Source: Phenylobacterium sp.
Lineage (GTDB): Bacteria > Pseudomonadota > Alphaproteobacteria > Caulobacterales > Caulobacteraceae
Assembly (NCBI RefSeq): GCF_030693405.1
Contig: NZ_JAUYAW010000032.1
Span: forward strand, 1 to 43,247
Direction of reading: 5' to 3'
DNA length: 43,247 bases
Part shown: positions 6,818-14,933 of the stretch, piece after piece
Layout of the letters: each line of letters opens with the position of its first letter
Numbering within the stretch: the stretch's first letter is position 1
Made by a program: the position numbers and the translations under genes
The notes under the pieces: model-generated
Seen by the model: the letters and a program-made list of their open reading frames with translations, nothing else
Told to the model about the DNA's origin: nothing
The model's database searches: none

Positions 6818-9409
6818 TCAGAAGCTGGCCGAGAGGCTGACCGAATAGCTGCGGCCCAGCTCGTAGTTGTTAAGGATGATCTTGTCGCCGCCCTGGGTCT
6901 GGAATTCGTCGAACTCCTCGCCCAGCAGGTTGCGCGCTTCAAAGCCCAGGGTGAACTGAGGACCCCAGAGCTGGAACTTCTGGCGGACCGTCAGGTCGAG
7001 CTGCACGCCCGGCTCCTGCAGGAAGTCCGCCGCGCCAGACCCGCCGCGGGCGGTGGTCCGCTCGCTGGCATAGTTGGCCAGAAGGGTCGCCTGGGTGGCC
7101 CCATCGAGGCTCTCGAACCCGAACTGCAGGTTGGCGATGTGCTCGGAGGTGCCCTGCAGGCGGCTGCCATCGATGACGAAGTTGGCGGCCGGCGCCGGCT
7201 GGCCAAGACCGGTCAGCGGGAAGACCTGGTCGCCGCCGCTCACCTTCACCTGGGCCTGGGTCCAGGTGTAGTTGGCGCCGATCAGCCAGCGCTGATTGTC
7301 GACGAAGGCCATGCCCAGCTGGGGCTCGAAGGTCTTCTTGAACTCGGCCTCGAGCCCGTAGAGCACGGCGCGGGGGGCGTTCAGGAAGGTCTGCTGCAGG
7401 CCGCCGCCGGTCTCGTTGACCACCGACTCGATCGGCTTGTCGATGTCCTTGTAGAAGGCGCCGAGCGTGGCGAACTGGCCGCGGTCGAAGTAGCGCTCAT
7501 AGCGCAAATCCACGTTCAGCAGCTCGCTGTCCACCAGGTACGGATTGCCGATGAAGGTGCGGTCGGATTCCGGGTCGAGGTAGATCTGCGGGGCCTGCTC
7601 GCGGAACTGCGGGCGGGCGATGGTCTTGGACACGCCGAAGCGCAGCTGCTGGTCGTCGGCGAAATTCCAGGTGACCGTGCCGGCGGGCAGCACATAGTCG
7701 TTCTTCAGCTCCACCGCCGCCGGATCGTTGGCCGAGAAAAGATCCAGGGCCTGTACGGTCTGGTCAGCCTCCTCGTAGCGAACCCCGAGGCTGGCGCGGA
7801 CCGCCGGCAGGATTTCACCTTCGCCCTGCAGATAGAAGGCGTTGGAGGTGAGCGCCGCCTCATAGGCCGCCGCGCCTTCCGACCCAGTCACTTCCCGCAG
7901 GAAGAGGCCATCGGTGCGGATGTTGAAGTTCGAATAGAGATAGTCGACCCGCTGACGCTGGAAGGCCAGGGACGGCGTCTGGTCCATGGTGAAGCGGAAG
8001 ACGCGACCGTCGGAATACCGCTCGTTCTCATAGAAGGCGTAGCCGGCCGAGACCGTGAAGTCGACGATCAGCGGGTTGTCCCAGCGATAGCGAACGTCAA
8101 CGCCGGCGCCGTAGGTGGTGTCCTCCAGGCTGCTGAACCGCAGGAAGTTCGCGTCAGACTGGGGGTTATGATAGAATTCGCCATCGGCGAGGCGGCGATA
8201 GCGGGTTTGCGTCTCATAAGGCGCTTCCCGGGTCGTGTTGGCGTAGGACCCGCGCCAGTCGATCTCCAGATCCCCGAACTCGTGGGCCCCGGTGAGCTGG
8301 GTGTTGAACAGTTCGCGCTCGTACCAGGCGGTGTAGTCGTCGCGGATGAAGTTGCTCGACAGCGTGCTTTCGCCTTCGACCGAGCGGGCTTCCTTGGTGA
8401 CGTTGCGGACGTAGAAGTTGGTCCACTGGAACTTGTGGGCGTCCAGGTCCAGCGCGACGCTGGCCAGACCGTGCCACTCCACGTCCATCTCGGTGGAGTT
8501 GGAGATCAGGTCCTCGGTGACCGCCAGGCCGCCCAGGCTGACCACACCGGCCTGCTGGACAGCGCGCTTGGTTTCCCAGCCGCGATCATAGCCGCCGACG
8601 AAGACGACGCCGAGCGAACCCCAGTCCTGGTTCCAGCGGGCGCCGGCCGAAATGCCGCCGCTGCCATTGATCGGAATGTCATTGGTGGACTGCAGCAGAC
8701 GCACATTGGCGTTCTGGAAGCTGCGGCCCATCTGCACCAGGGTCTCGGCGTCGAAGTTCGACTGGTCGATGCGCTTGCCCGTGGCGATGCCCTGGCGGAT
8801 CAGGCCGGGCAGGTCGCGGGTGTTGTCGTCGAAGCCGGTCAGGTCGTAGTCGCCGCCGTAATAGGTCAGGCCCTGCTTCAGCGAGGTCTCGTCATTGGCG
8901 CTGAGGCCGAAGCTCAGGGACACGAACGGTTCGTCAGGCACGCCCACGGTGCGCAGGTCGATCACGCCGCCGCCGAACTCGCCGGGATAGTTCACCGAAT
9001 AGGACTTCTGGACGTTGACGCTGGACAGGATTCCGCTTGGGAACAGGTCCAGCGGCACGACCCGCTGCAGGGGCTCGGGGCTCGGCAGGGGCGAGCCGTT
9101 CAGAAGGGCTGAGGAGTAACGTTCCCCAAGACCGCGGACATAGACGAAGCGACCGCTGACCACGCTGAGGCCGGTCAGGCGGGTCAGGGCCTCGGCGGCC
9201 GTGCCGTCGCCCTGGCGGACCAGGTCCTCGGCGGTGACGATGGAGGCCACCTCGGCGGTCTCGCGCATCACTTCGGGGATATATCGACCCCGGACGACCA
9301 GTTCCTGAACCTCCGGCCCATCAGCGGCCTGAGCGAAGACCACCGCCGGCGCCATCAGGGCCGTGGTGCAGAGAAGGAGGCCCGAGAGCGGGCGGAGCAG
9401 GGAGTTCAT
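6818..9409 (-). CDS. TonB-dependent outer-membrane receptor
   Basis: Outer-membrane active transporter, 863 residues. The signal peptide is MNSLLRPLSGLLLCTTALMA with cleavage near VFAQ. A TonB-box-like segment VQELVVRG follows at about 34-41. The plug domain (about 55-170) contains GLSVVSGRFVYVRGLGERYSS, LPSPEPLQRVVPLDLFPSGI and YPGEFGGGVIDLRTV. A long beta-barrel ends in the expected terminal Phe (SLSASF). It lacks an N-terminal signalling domain, so it is not a FecA-type transducer. It lies 77 bases downstream of the Pho-box-controlled lipoprotein gene with no Pho box of its own, so it is probably cotranscribed. The substrate is unknown; context suggests a phosphorus-containing compound, which is inference only. 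Confidence 0.95.
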   Translation of the reverse strand: MNSLLRPLSGLLLCTTALMAPAVVFAQAADGPEVQELVVRGRYIPEVMRETAEVASIVTAEDLVRQGDGTAAEALTRLTGLSVVSGRFVYVRGLGERYSSALLNGSPLPSPEPLQRVVPLDLFPSGILSSVNVQKSYSVNYPGEFGGGVIDLRTVGVPDEPFVSLSFGLSANDETSLKQGLTYYGGDYDLTGFDDNTRDLPGLIRQGIATGKRIDQSNFDAETLVQMGRSFQNANVRLLQSTNDIPINGSGGISAGARWNQDWGSLGVVFVGGYDRGWETKRAVQQAGVVSLGGLAVTEDLISNSTEMDVEWHGLASVALDLDAHKFQWTNFYVRNVTKEARSVEGESTLSSNFIRDDYTAWYERELFNTQLTGAHEFGDLEIDWRGSYANTTREAPYETQTRYRRLADGEFYHNPQSDANFLRFSSLEDTTYGAGVDVRYRWDNPLIVDFTVSAGYAFYENERYSDGRVFRFTMDQTPSLAFQRQRVDYLYSNFNIRTDGLFLREVTGSEGAAAYEAALTSNAFYLQGEGEILPAVRASLGVRYEEADQTVQALDLFSANDPAAVELKNDYVLPAGTVTWNFADDQQLRFGVSKTIARPQFREQAPQIYLDPESDRTFIGNPYLVDSELLNVDLRYERYFDRGQFATLGAFYKDIDKPIESVVNETGGGLQQTFLNAPRAVLYGLEAEFKKTFEPQLGMAFVDNQRWLIGANYTWTQAQVKVSGGDQVFPLTGLGQPAPAANFVIDGSRLQGTSEHIANLQFGFESLDGATQATLLANYASERTTARGGSGAADFLQEPGVQLDLTVRQKFQLWGPQFTLGFEARNLLGEEFDEFQTQGGDKIILNNYELGRSYSVSLSASF

Positions 9410-9446
9410 TGAGGTTCGCCTCGATTGTCGACGGACGCGGAGAAAT

Positions 9447-9474
9447 CGGGGCGGCCCTGTTCAGGACCACCCCG
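9447..9474 (-). terminator. Intercistronic hairpin between lipoprotein and receptor genes
   Basis: On the minus strand, CGGGGTGGTCCT-GAAC-AGGGCCGCCCCG forms an uninterrupted 12-base-pair stem with two G-U pairs, 13 bases after the lipoprotein stop and about 38 bases before the receptor start. It is followed by ATTTCT, not a long U-run. It may act as a partial terminator or an mRNA-stability element giving more lipoprotein than receptor. Confidence 0.55.
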
Positions 9475-9486
9475 CCTTGGCTCGGA

Positions 9487-10971
9487 TCAGCAGCTGCTTC
9501 CGCTGGCCAGACCGCAGGTCCAGCCCTGCCACCAGGTGTCGGCCGCATTGCGGACGGCGCCGATGTAGTTGGTGGTGTCGAAGAAGGCGTAGATCGTCTT
9601 GGGATCGGTCGCCGGATGCGCCGTTTCGTTGGCCCCGTTGACGAAGGTGCTGGTCAGCGTCGAGGTGAAGTTGGCGTTGTTGTTCACACCAGCGTTGAAC
9701 AGGGCCTGGGCGGCCGCGCCGTCCACGTCGCTGTCATTGCGGAAGGCGATGGCGCAGGCGAAGACCACCGAGTCCCAGCGCGGCGCGGCGGCCACGGTTG
9801 AGGCGGTGTCCACATCCAGACAGGCCGTAGCCGCATTAGTGGAGCGATGGATGCCGTTGATGAAGCGACCACCAGTGCCGGTGTTCAGGATCTGGATGTC
9901 GCCAGCGCCCGAACGGGGCGTGCCGATGGCGGTGTAGTTGGCGATCTTCGGCTGCGAGTTCAGGGAGGCCTGAACGCCCACCGAGCTCATCTCGAACACC
10001 CGGTCGCCACCATTGGCCCGCTGAACCGCGATCAGATACTGGATGCCGCCGCGCCAGCCCTCATCGGTGTCGATGCTGTCGTCGTCAGCGCCGGTGATGA
10101 CGATGTGCTTGGCGTTGACCGTGCCGCCGAAGAACTCGATGCCGTCGTCGGAACTGTTGTGGACCTGAACATACTCGATGGTCGTGCCGGAGCCGACCCC
10201 ATTGAGGGTGATGCCGTTCAGCTCACGGTTCGGCTGGATTTCAAAGCCGGGATAGCGGACCTGCACGTAGCGCAAACGCCCCGAATTGTCGTTGGGGCTG
10301 TTGCCGCCATAGAGCGCGACGCCGCCTTCAAAGGTGGCCACGCAGTTGACGTTCGGCGGGGTGGTGCCGGCCGGGCAGGACGCGATGGGCGCGCGGCCCG
10401 AGATCACCAGGCCGCCCCACTGACCGATGGAGTCGGCGCCGGTGGTGCCTTCGATGTTCTGGCGGCTGGTGAAGATGATCGGATTGGTCGAGGTGCCCTC
10501 GGCGAAGATCTGCGAGCCCCGCTGGACGTTGATGTAGTCCAGGCCGGCCGAACCGAAGATCCGGACGCCCGGCTCGATGGTCAGGATGCCCTGCTGGGCG
10601 CCGGCGATCGGCGCGTTCGGATCGGCGCCGCGGTCGTCGCCCACATCGGTGCGGCCGCTGATCGAATAGATGGTGCCGGCGCGGGCCGGAACGACGACAT
10701 TGCCGACGATCTTCGAGGGCAGCTGGCAGTTGCGCAGGGTGCCGTTCAGGATCACGCCCACATTGGTGAAGCCGGTGGGGCAGTCCGCCGCCGCCGTGCC
10801 GGTCCCAGGCGTGGTCGGCGTGGTCGGGGTCGTCGGCGTGGTGGGGGTGGTCGGCGGGAAGGCGCCAACGCCGGGCGAGGCCACATTGTCCGCGCCGCCG
10901 CCGCAGGCGGCCAGGGCCATGGCGCTGATCGAGGTGATCAGCAGGTTTCTCAGGGTGGTGGTGCCGGTCAT
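9487..10971 (-). CDS. ElpS-like surface lipoprotein with predicted beta-helix
   Basis: Predicted outer-membrane lipoprotein of 494 residues. The start is the ATG at 10969-10971 with GGAG upstream; the frame is open to 11100 but only this start gives a lipoprotein signal (LITSISAMALAAC, lipobox LAAC, Cys23, then Gly so no inner-membrane retention signal). A Pro-Thr linker of five TTP repeats follows, then a repetitive, Gly/Asn/Ile-rich body (ILTIEPGVRIFGSAGLDYI, NPIIFTSRQNIEG, IEYVQVHNSSDDGIEFFGG) resembling right-handed parallel beta-helix proteins. From memory, Caulobacter ElpS is a phosphate-starvation lipoprotein encoded beside the T2SS genes and released from the surface in a T2SS-dependent way. 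Position, lipobox and Pho box agree, but I cannot confirm homology by alignment. Confidence 0.75.
   Translation of the reverse strand: MTGTTTLRNLLITSISAMALAACGGGADNVASPGVGAFPPTTPTTPTTPTTPTTPGTGTAAADCPTGFTNVGVILNGTLRNCQLPSKIVGNVVVPARAGTIYSISGRTDVGDDRGADPNAPIAGAQQGILTIEPGVRIFGSAGLDYINVQRGSQIFAEGTSTNPIIFTSRQNIEGTTGADSIGQWGGLVISGRAPIASCPAGTTPPNVNCVATFEGGVALYGGNSPNDNSGRLRYVQVRYPGFEIQPNRELNGITLNGVGSGTTIEYVQVHNSSDDGIEFFGGTVNAKHIVITGADDDSIDTDEGWRGGIQYLIAVQRANGGDRVFEMSSVGVQASLNSQPKIANYTAIGTPRSGAGDIQILNTGTGGRFINGIHRSTNAATACLDVDTASTVAAAPRWDSVVFACAIAFRNDSDVDGAAAQALFNAGVNNNANFTSTLTSTFVNGANETAHPATDPKTIYAFFDTTNYIGAVRNAADTWWQGWTCGLASGSSC
10811..10855 (-). repeat. Five 9-base tandem repeats encoding a TTP linker
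   Basis: Five consecutive 9-base units (plus-strand type GTGGTCGGC with small variants) encode Thr-Thr-Pro repeats between the lipidated Cys and the folded domain of the lipoprotein. The linker probably lifts the domain off the membrane. Near-identical units make copy-number change by slippage possible without changing frame. Confidence 0.9.
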
Positions 10972-11273
10972 CTTGCTCTCCGCCGTCGCGTTGAATTGCG
11001 CAGCCGCCGGCTGTCCCCAAATCCCACCGTGAGATCTGAACGCCCGCTTGCCCGACCGCCCTTCTAGGTAGGCTGCGTGACAGCTCCCCAACGGAAACAT
11101 GACAGTTCTGTGCAGGCGCGGGGGTGTGGCCCGGGGGAGACTCCCGGAGTCTACCCTTTGTCTTTGCAGGACAATCTACTGGCGAAGAGCCGGGGGTCTG
11201 CCGACCCATGTTCGCTGTCGGAACCGAAATTTCCCGCGCCAGGCCGCAATTTGTCGGCCGCGAGGGCCGGGGC
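10972..11273. other. 302-base intergenic region upstream of the lipoprotein gene
   Basis: Contains the Pho half-sites described separately at 11077-11105 and a ribosome-binding site just upstream of the lipoprotein start. On the far side lies the 3' end of the potassium-channel transcript. I see no RNA gene or further ORF with support in it; the frame that extends the lipoprotein N-terminally over 10972-11100 covers the Pho sites and is unlikely to be translated. Confidence 0.7.
11077..11105 (-). promoter_or_regulatory. Pho half-sites two helical turns apart upstream of the lipoprotein gene
   Basis: On the minus strand a CTGTCAT (11105-11099) and a CTGTCAC (11083-11077) are exactly 22 bases apart, i.e. 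two 11-base PhoB periods. The middle position (CCGTTGG) is a poor match. A -10-like TACCTA starts six bases downstream of the proximal half-site. The promoter would give a leader of about 90-100 bases before the lipoprotein ATG. Spacing and direction match PhoB activation of the lipoprotein-receptor operon. Confidence 0.75.
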
Positions 11274-12128
11274 TCAGTCCTCGTTGGGAATGTTGATCAA
11301 GGCGCCGCAGGCCTTGCAGTGGACCGCATCCGGCTCGTGCCGCATCAGGCCGCAGACCTGGCAGGTGAAGCGCACCTTGTAGGGCCGGAACAGGGCCTGG
11401 GCGAACCGCACGAACAGGGTGATCCCGGAGATCATGATGACGATGGAGACCAGCCGGCCGGTGATGCCAGGCAGGATAATATCGCCGTAGCCGGTGGTCG
11501 TGAGCGAGGTCACCGTGAAGTACAGCGCATCCACGTAGCCGCTGACCCCGCCCTCTTCGCCCACATACATGGTGTAGACGAAGCCGGTGGCCACGAAGAC
11601 GAAGGTGACCAGGGTGGCCGCCGCCCGGATCACGTCTTCCCAGCGGGTGTCGTCGAACCGGTGGCCCACCGTCTCCCAGAAGAAGTCGCTGTGAAACAGG
11701 GTCCAGATGCGCAGCACGCGCAGGAAGGCCAGGTTGATGAAGATGGTGGGAAACAGCAGGGTCAGCAGGACGAACAGGTCGATCATCACGATCGGCCGTC
11801 GGATCCAGGACTTCAGACTCCGCCAGGCGAGCGCCCGGGCGGTCATGTCGGCGGCGAGGATCGCCGCCACGGTCAGGTCCAGAGGCAGAAAGGCCCGGGT
11901 GTCCCTCAGGAAGGGCGCGGCGATGAAGAAGGCGATCAGCGCCAGATCCACGCCGATCACCGCCAGACGGAACCTCACCGCGCCCGGCGACTCCCCGTGA
12001 TACAGCGCCCGCAGTTGCGCGCGCAGGCGCCACAGGGCCCGCTGTCGCGGCGACGGCTTTGAGTCCACGGGGGTCAAGGCTTCGACGAACCTGGGCCGGG
12101 GGTGATCATCTGAGGTGCTCCGCCGCAA
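11274..12128 (-). CDS. Voltage-gated-type potassium channel with C-terminal zinc ribbon
   Basis: Six-transmembrane potassium channel subunit, up to 284 residues. S1 (LAVIGVDLALIAFFIAA), S2 (LDLTVAAILAADMTA), S3 (IVMIDLFVLLTLLFP), a short S4-like stretch with two Arg (LAFLRVLRIWTLF), S5, and a pore loop with the selectivity filter TTGYGD (in TVTSLTTTGYGDIILPG) precede S6 (LVSIVIMISGITLFV). A small C-terminal domain with two CxxC pairs (CQVC...CKAC) looks like a zinc ribbon, unusual in place of an RCK domain. The S4 is poor in charges, so strong voltage gating is doubtful. The start is uncertain: TTG at 12128 or GTG at 12068 (residue 21); neither has a clear ribosome-binding site. Confidence 0.88.
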   Translation of the reverse strand: MRRSTSDDHPRPRFVEALTPVDSKPSPRQRALWRLRAQLRALYHGESPGAVRFRLAVIGVDLALIAFFIAAPFLRDTRAFLPLDLTVAAILAADMTARALAWRSLKSWIRRPIVMIDLFVLLTLLFPTIFINLAFLRVLRIWTLFHSDFFWETVGHRFDDTRWEDVIRAAATLVTFVFVATGFVYTMYVGEEGGVSGYVDALYFTVTSLTTTGYGDIILPGITGRLVSIVIMISGITLFVRFAQALFRPYKVRFTCQVCGLMRHEPDAVHCKACGALINIPNED

Positions 12129-12130
12129 CC

Positions 12131-12148
12131 ATCACAGGTCCGTGAGAC
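12131..12148 (-). promoter_or_regulatory. Possible degenerate Pho box upstream of the potassium channel
   Basis: Minus strand GTCTCAC-GGAC-CTGTGAT matches the gspC Pho box at 15 of 18 positions, including the identical GGAC spacer. It sits only three bases before the TTG start, so it would make sense mainly if the GTG at 12068 is the true start. It could be chance. Confidence 0.35.
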
Positions 12149-12316
12149 AGACCCCATCAAGGTCCGCCCCGTGTTAGCTCTAACCGACCCACCGGGCTGG
12201 GGTGAACCCAAAACCCTCTGACGCCTTTCTGCAAGGGCGGGTTCAGCGCGGCCGTCGCGGCGACCGCAGCGCCAGATCAATGCCCCGGCGAGATCAACAT
12301 ACAGGGAGGCCCCGGT

Positions 12317-13498
12317 TTGGAGGTCAGCACAGCAAGCGAACAGGTCATCCTCGGGTTCCAGGACAGCTGGAACGCCCTTTTGCGCCTGGGTCCTGCGGCC
12401 CTGGCCCTGAATGTCGCCCTCTCGGCCCTGGTCCTGGGCGCCGCGTTCGGCGTGGGTCTCCTGGTTCGGCGGCTGTTGAAGCGCGGCGTGCGCGCTGTCC
12501 CTGGCCCCGCCGACGCGGAGAAGACCATTCGCACCCGCCGGGTGACTCAGGTCACTTGGGCGGTCTTCGAGACTGGCCTGGTGCTAGCCGCCTTCTTCGC
12601 CCTGGCCTCCATCTGGGGTTTTGACCTGCTGGGCTGGCTGACCGCAGGCCTTGGTCAGCGGGTGGTGCAGAGTGTGGTGCGCATCGCCGTCCTGGCGGTC
12701 ATCACCTTTGCGGCGGCCGAACTAGCCACCCTGCTGGTCAATCGCGTGCTGGCCAAGATGGCCCATCACAAGTCTGGCGGTATCCGCCGCGAGGCCCAGC
12801 TCAACACCATCGGCCCGCTGCTGCACGGGGTGGCGCGCGGCGTGGTCATCATCATGGGCGCCATGATGATCCTGGCCGAGATCGGCCTGGAGATCGGCCC
12901 GCTGCTGGCCGGCGCCGGGGTGATCGGTCTGGCCATCGGCTTTGGCGCCCAGACCCTGGTGAAGGACTTTCTCACCGGCATCTTCCTGATTTCCGAAGAC
13001 ATCGTCGCGGTGGGGGATGTGGTGGAGATCGCCGGGTCCAGCGGCGTCGTCGAGCAGATGACCATCCGCACCCTGCGCCTGCGCGCCCTGGACGGCACCC
13101 TGCACGTCCTGCCCTATGGCGAGGCGCAGATCATCCACAACATGACCAAGGTGTTCTCCTATCATGTGGTGGAGCTCGGCGTGTCCTACGAGTCCGACAT
13201 CGACAAGGCGTTTGAGGTGATGGCCGAGGTGGTCGAGGAGATGCGCGCCGACCCCGACCTCGGCCCGAAGATTCTCGAACCCCTGGAGGTCATGGACGTG
13301 AGCGCCCTGGCCGACAGCGGCGTCGTGCTGCGCGGCCGGATCAAGACGCCGCCTGGCGCCCAGTGGGGCGTGGGCCGGGCCTTCAATCGCCGGATCAAGC
13401 AGGCCTGGGACGCCGCGGGCGTCGAGATTCCCTATCCGCACATGCACCTGGTGATGCCGCAGCCGACCCAGGCCCCGCCGGCTGGCGGAAGCGCCTGA
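12317..13498 (+). CDS. MscS-family mechanosensitive ion channel
   Basis: Small-conductance mechanosensitive channel, releasing solutes on hypo-osmotic shock. The 393-residue protein has N-terminal membrane helices (LALNVALSALVLGAAFGVGLLV; VLAAFFALASIWGF; VRIAVLAVITFAAAELATLLV; GVVIIMGAMMILAEIG). The pore-lining TM3 and signature are GLAIGFGAQTLVKDFLTGIFLI, followed by the Sm-like beta domain (EDIVAVGDVVEIAGSSGVVEQMTIRTLRLRA). The C-terminal alpha/beta domain ends before a Pro-rich tail. The start is TTG at 12317, with AGGGAGG upstream. It overlaps otsA by one base (TGATG), so both are probably made together. The N-terminal membrane region is longer than in E. coli MscS. Confidence 0.94.
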   Translation: MEVSTASEQVILGFQDSWNALLRLGPAALALNVALSALVLGAAFGVGLLVRRLLKRGVRAVPGPADAEKTIRTRRVTQVTWAVFETGLVLAAFFALASIWGFDLLGWLTAGLGQRVVQSVVRIAVLAVITFAAAELATLLVNRVLAKMAHHKSGGIRREAQLNTIGPLLHGVARGVVIIMGAMMILAEIGLEIGPLLAGAGVIGLAIGFGAQTLVKDFLTGIFLISEDIVAVGDVVEIAGSSGVVEQMTIRTLRLRALDGTLHVLPYGEAQIIHNMTKVFSYHVVELGVSYESDIDKAFEVMAEVVEEMRADPDLGPKILEPLEVMDVSALADSGVVLRGRIKTPPGAQWGVGRAFNRRIKQAWDAAGVEIPYPHMHLVMPQPTQAPPAGGSA

Positions 13499-14871
13499 TG
13501 GCACGCCTCATCGTCATCTCCAACCGGGTCAGCCCGCCGAGCGACGCGGGCGGCGGCACCCAGGGGGGCCTGGCCATGGCGCTCGCCGCAGCCCTGCGGG
13601 AGCACTCCGGCGTCTGGTTCGGCTGGAGCGGTCAGACCACCGAGACCTATACGGGTCAGGTGGGCGTCCAGCGGGCCGGCGGCGTGACCGTCGCGACCAT
13701 GGATCTCGAGGACCAGGACGTTCAGGAATATTACAACGGCTACGCCAACAAGACCCTTTGGCCGCTCTTCCACCACCGGGTCGATCTGACCGCCTATGAG
13801 CGGTCGTTCGGCGAGGGCTATGCCCGGGTGAACGCCCGCTTCGCCGAGACGGTCCTTCCCCTGATCGAGGAGGACGACTTCGTCTGGGTCCACGACTACC
13901 ACCTGATTCCGCTGGCCCAGGAGCTGCGCAGGCGCGGCGTGAAGAACCGCATCGGCTTCTTCCTGCACATCCCCTGGCCGGCCCGCCACCTGATCACCAC
14001 CCTGCCGCGGCACCCCCAGCTGGTGGAGGCCCTGTTCGACTATGATCTTGTGGGCTTCCAGACCCAGGACTCCCTGGAGGCCTTCAAGGACTATGTGGTC
14101 CACGAGGCCGGCGGGTCCCTGGGCGAAGGCCGGCGGCTCAGCGCCTTTGGCCGGACCGCCGAGTTCGACGCCTTTCCCATCGGCATGGACGTCACCGAGT
14201 TCACCGCCGCCCTGGATGGAGAGACGGCCAAGGCCGAATACGCCCGCATGCAGACCAGCATGCTCGACCGCCAGATGATCATCGGCGTCGACCGGCTCGA
14301 CTACTCTAAGGGGCTGGAGGAGCGCTTTCTGGCCTATGAGCAGTTCCTGCACGACAATCCCGACCTGCACGAAAAGGTCTTCCTGCTGCAGATCGCCACC
14401 CCAAGCCGGGAGGACGTCGAGGCCTATCAGGAGATCCGCGGCCGGCTCGACGGGGTTTCGGGCCGGATCAACGGCGCCTTCTCCACCGTCGACTGGGTGC
14501 CGATCCGCTATGTGAATAGGGGCTATCGCCGAGACCAGCTGGCAGGGATCTACCGCGCCGCCAAGCTCGGTCTGGTCACCCCCTTGCGGGACGGCATGAA
14601 TCTGGTGGCCAAGGAATATGTGGCGTCCCAGGACCCGGAGGATCCCGGCGTGCTGATCCTCTCGCGGTTCGCCGGCGCCGCCGAACAGATGGGCGAGGCG
14701 CTCATCGTCAATCCCTTCAGTCGCGAGGATGTCTCCGACGCCATTCTGCGGGGCCTGGCCATGCCCCTGGCCGAGCGCCGTCGCCGGTGGGACCGGCTCA
14801 TGGCCGACCTGCGAACCTCTGACGTCTCAGCCTGGCGGGACGACTTCGTCAGCGCCCTGATGTCGGATTGA
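13498..14871 (+). CDS. otsA: Trehalose-6-phosphate synthase (GT20)
   Basis: Makes trehalose 6-phosphate from UDP-glucose and glucose 6-phosphate in the cytosol, the first step of the OtsAB osmoprotectant pathway. At 457 residues the length is typical. Visible GT20 landmarks are LIVISNRVS at the N-terminus, the glycine loop (GTQGGLAMAL), the acceptor-site segments VWVHDYHLIPLAQEL and GFFLHIPWPA, the donor-site segment GVDRLDYSKGLEERFLAYE, and RDGMNLVAKEYV followed by ILSRFAGAAEQMGEALIVNPF. It is translationally coupled to the MscS-type gene. No otsB phosphatase gene lies in the window, so dephosphorylation must be encoded elsewhere. Confidence 0.96.
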   Translation: MARLIVISNRVSPPSDAGGGTQGGLAMALAAALREHSGVWFGWSGQTTETYTGQVGVQRAGGVTVATMDLEDQDVQEYYNGYANKTLWPLFHHRVDLTAYERSFGEGYARVNARFAETVLPLIEEDDFVWVHDYHLIPLAQELRRRGVKNRIGFFLHIPWPARHLITTLPRHPQLVEALFDYDLVGFQTQDSLEAFKDYVVHEAGGSLGEGRRLSAFGRTAEFDAFPIGMDVTEFTAALDGETAKAEYARMQTSMLDRQMIIGVDRLDYSKGLEERFLAYEQFLHDNPDLHEKVFLLQIATPSREDVEAYQEIRGRLDGVSGRINGAFSTVDWVPIRYVNRGYRRDQLAGIYRAAKLGLVTPLRDGMNLVAKEYVASQDPEDPGVLILSRFAGAAEQMGEALIVNPFSREDVSDAILRGLAMPLAERRRRWDRLMADLRTSDVSAWRDDFVSALMSD

Positions 14872-14933
14872 GCTGGCGAGGCGGTCCGAGAGTATTTTCC
14901 GAAGTGTGACGCGGTTATCGGATCAAAAGGGCT

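Noticed and set aside
7139..9112. 657-codon plus-strand frame opposite the TonB-dependent receptor
   Set aside because: Antisense shadow; the minus-strand receptor has signal peptide, plug and terminal Phe.
9487..11100. Longer N-terminus for the lipoprotein starting at 11100
   Set aside because: It would run through the Pho half-sites and hide the lipoprotein signal that begins at 10971.
14872..14933. Terminator between convergent otsA and the permease gene
   Set aside because: I found no convincing inverted repeat in these 62 bases.
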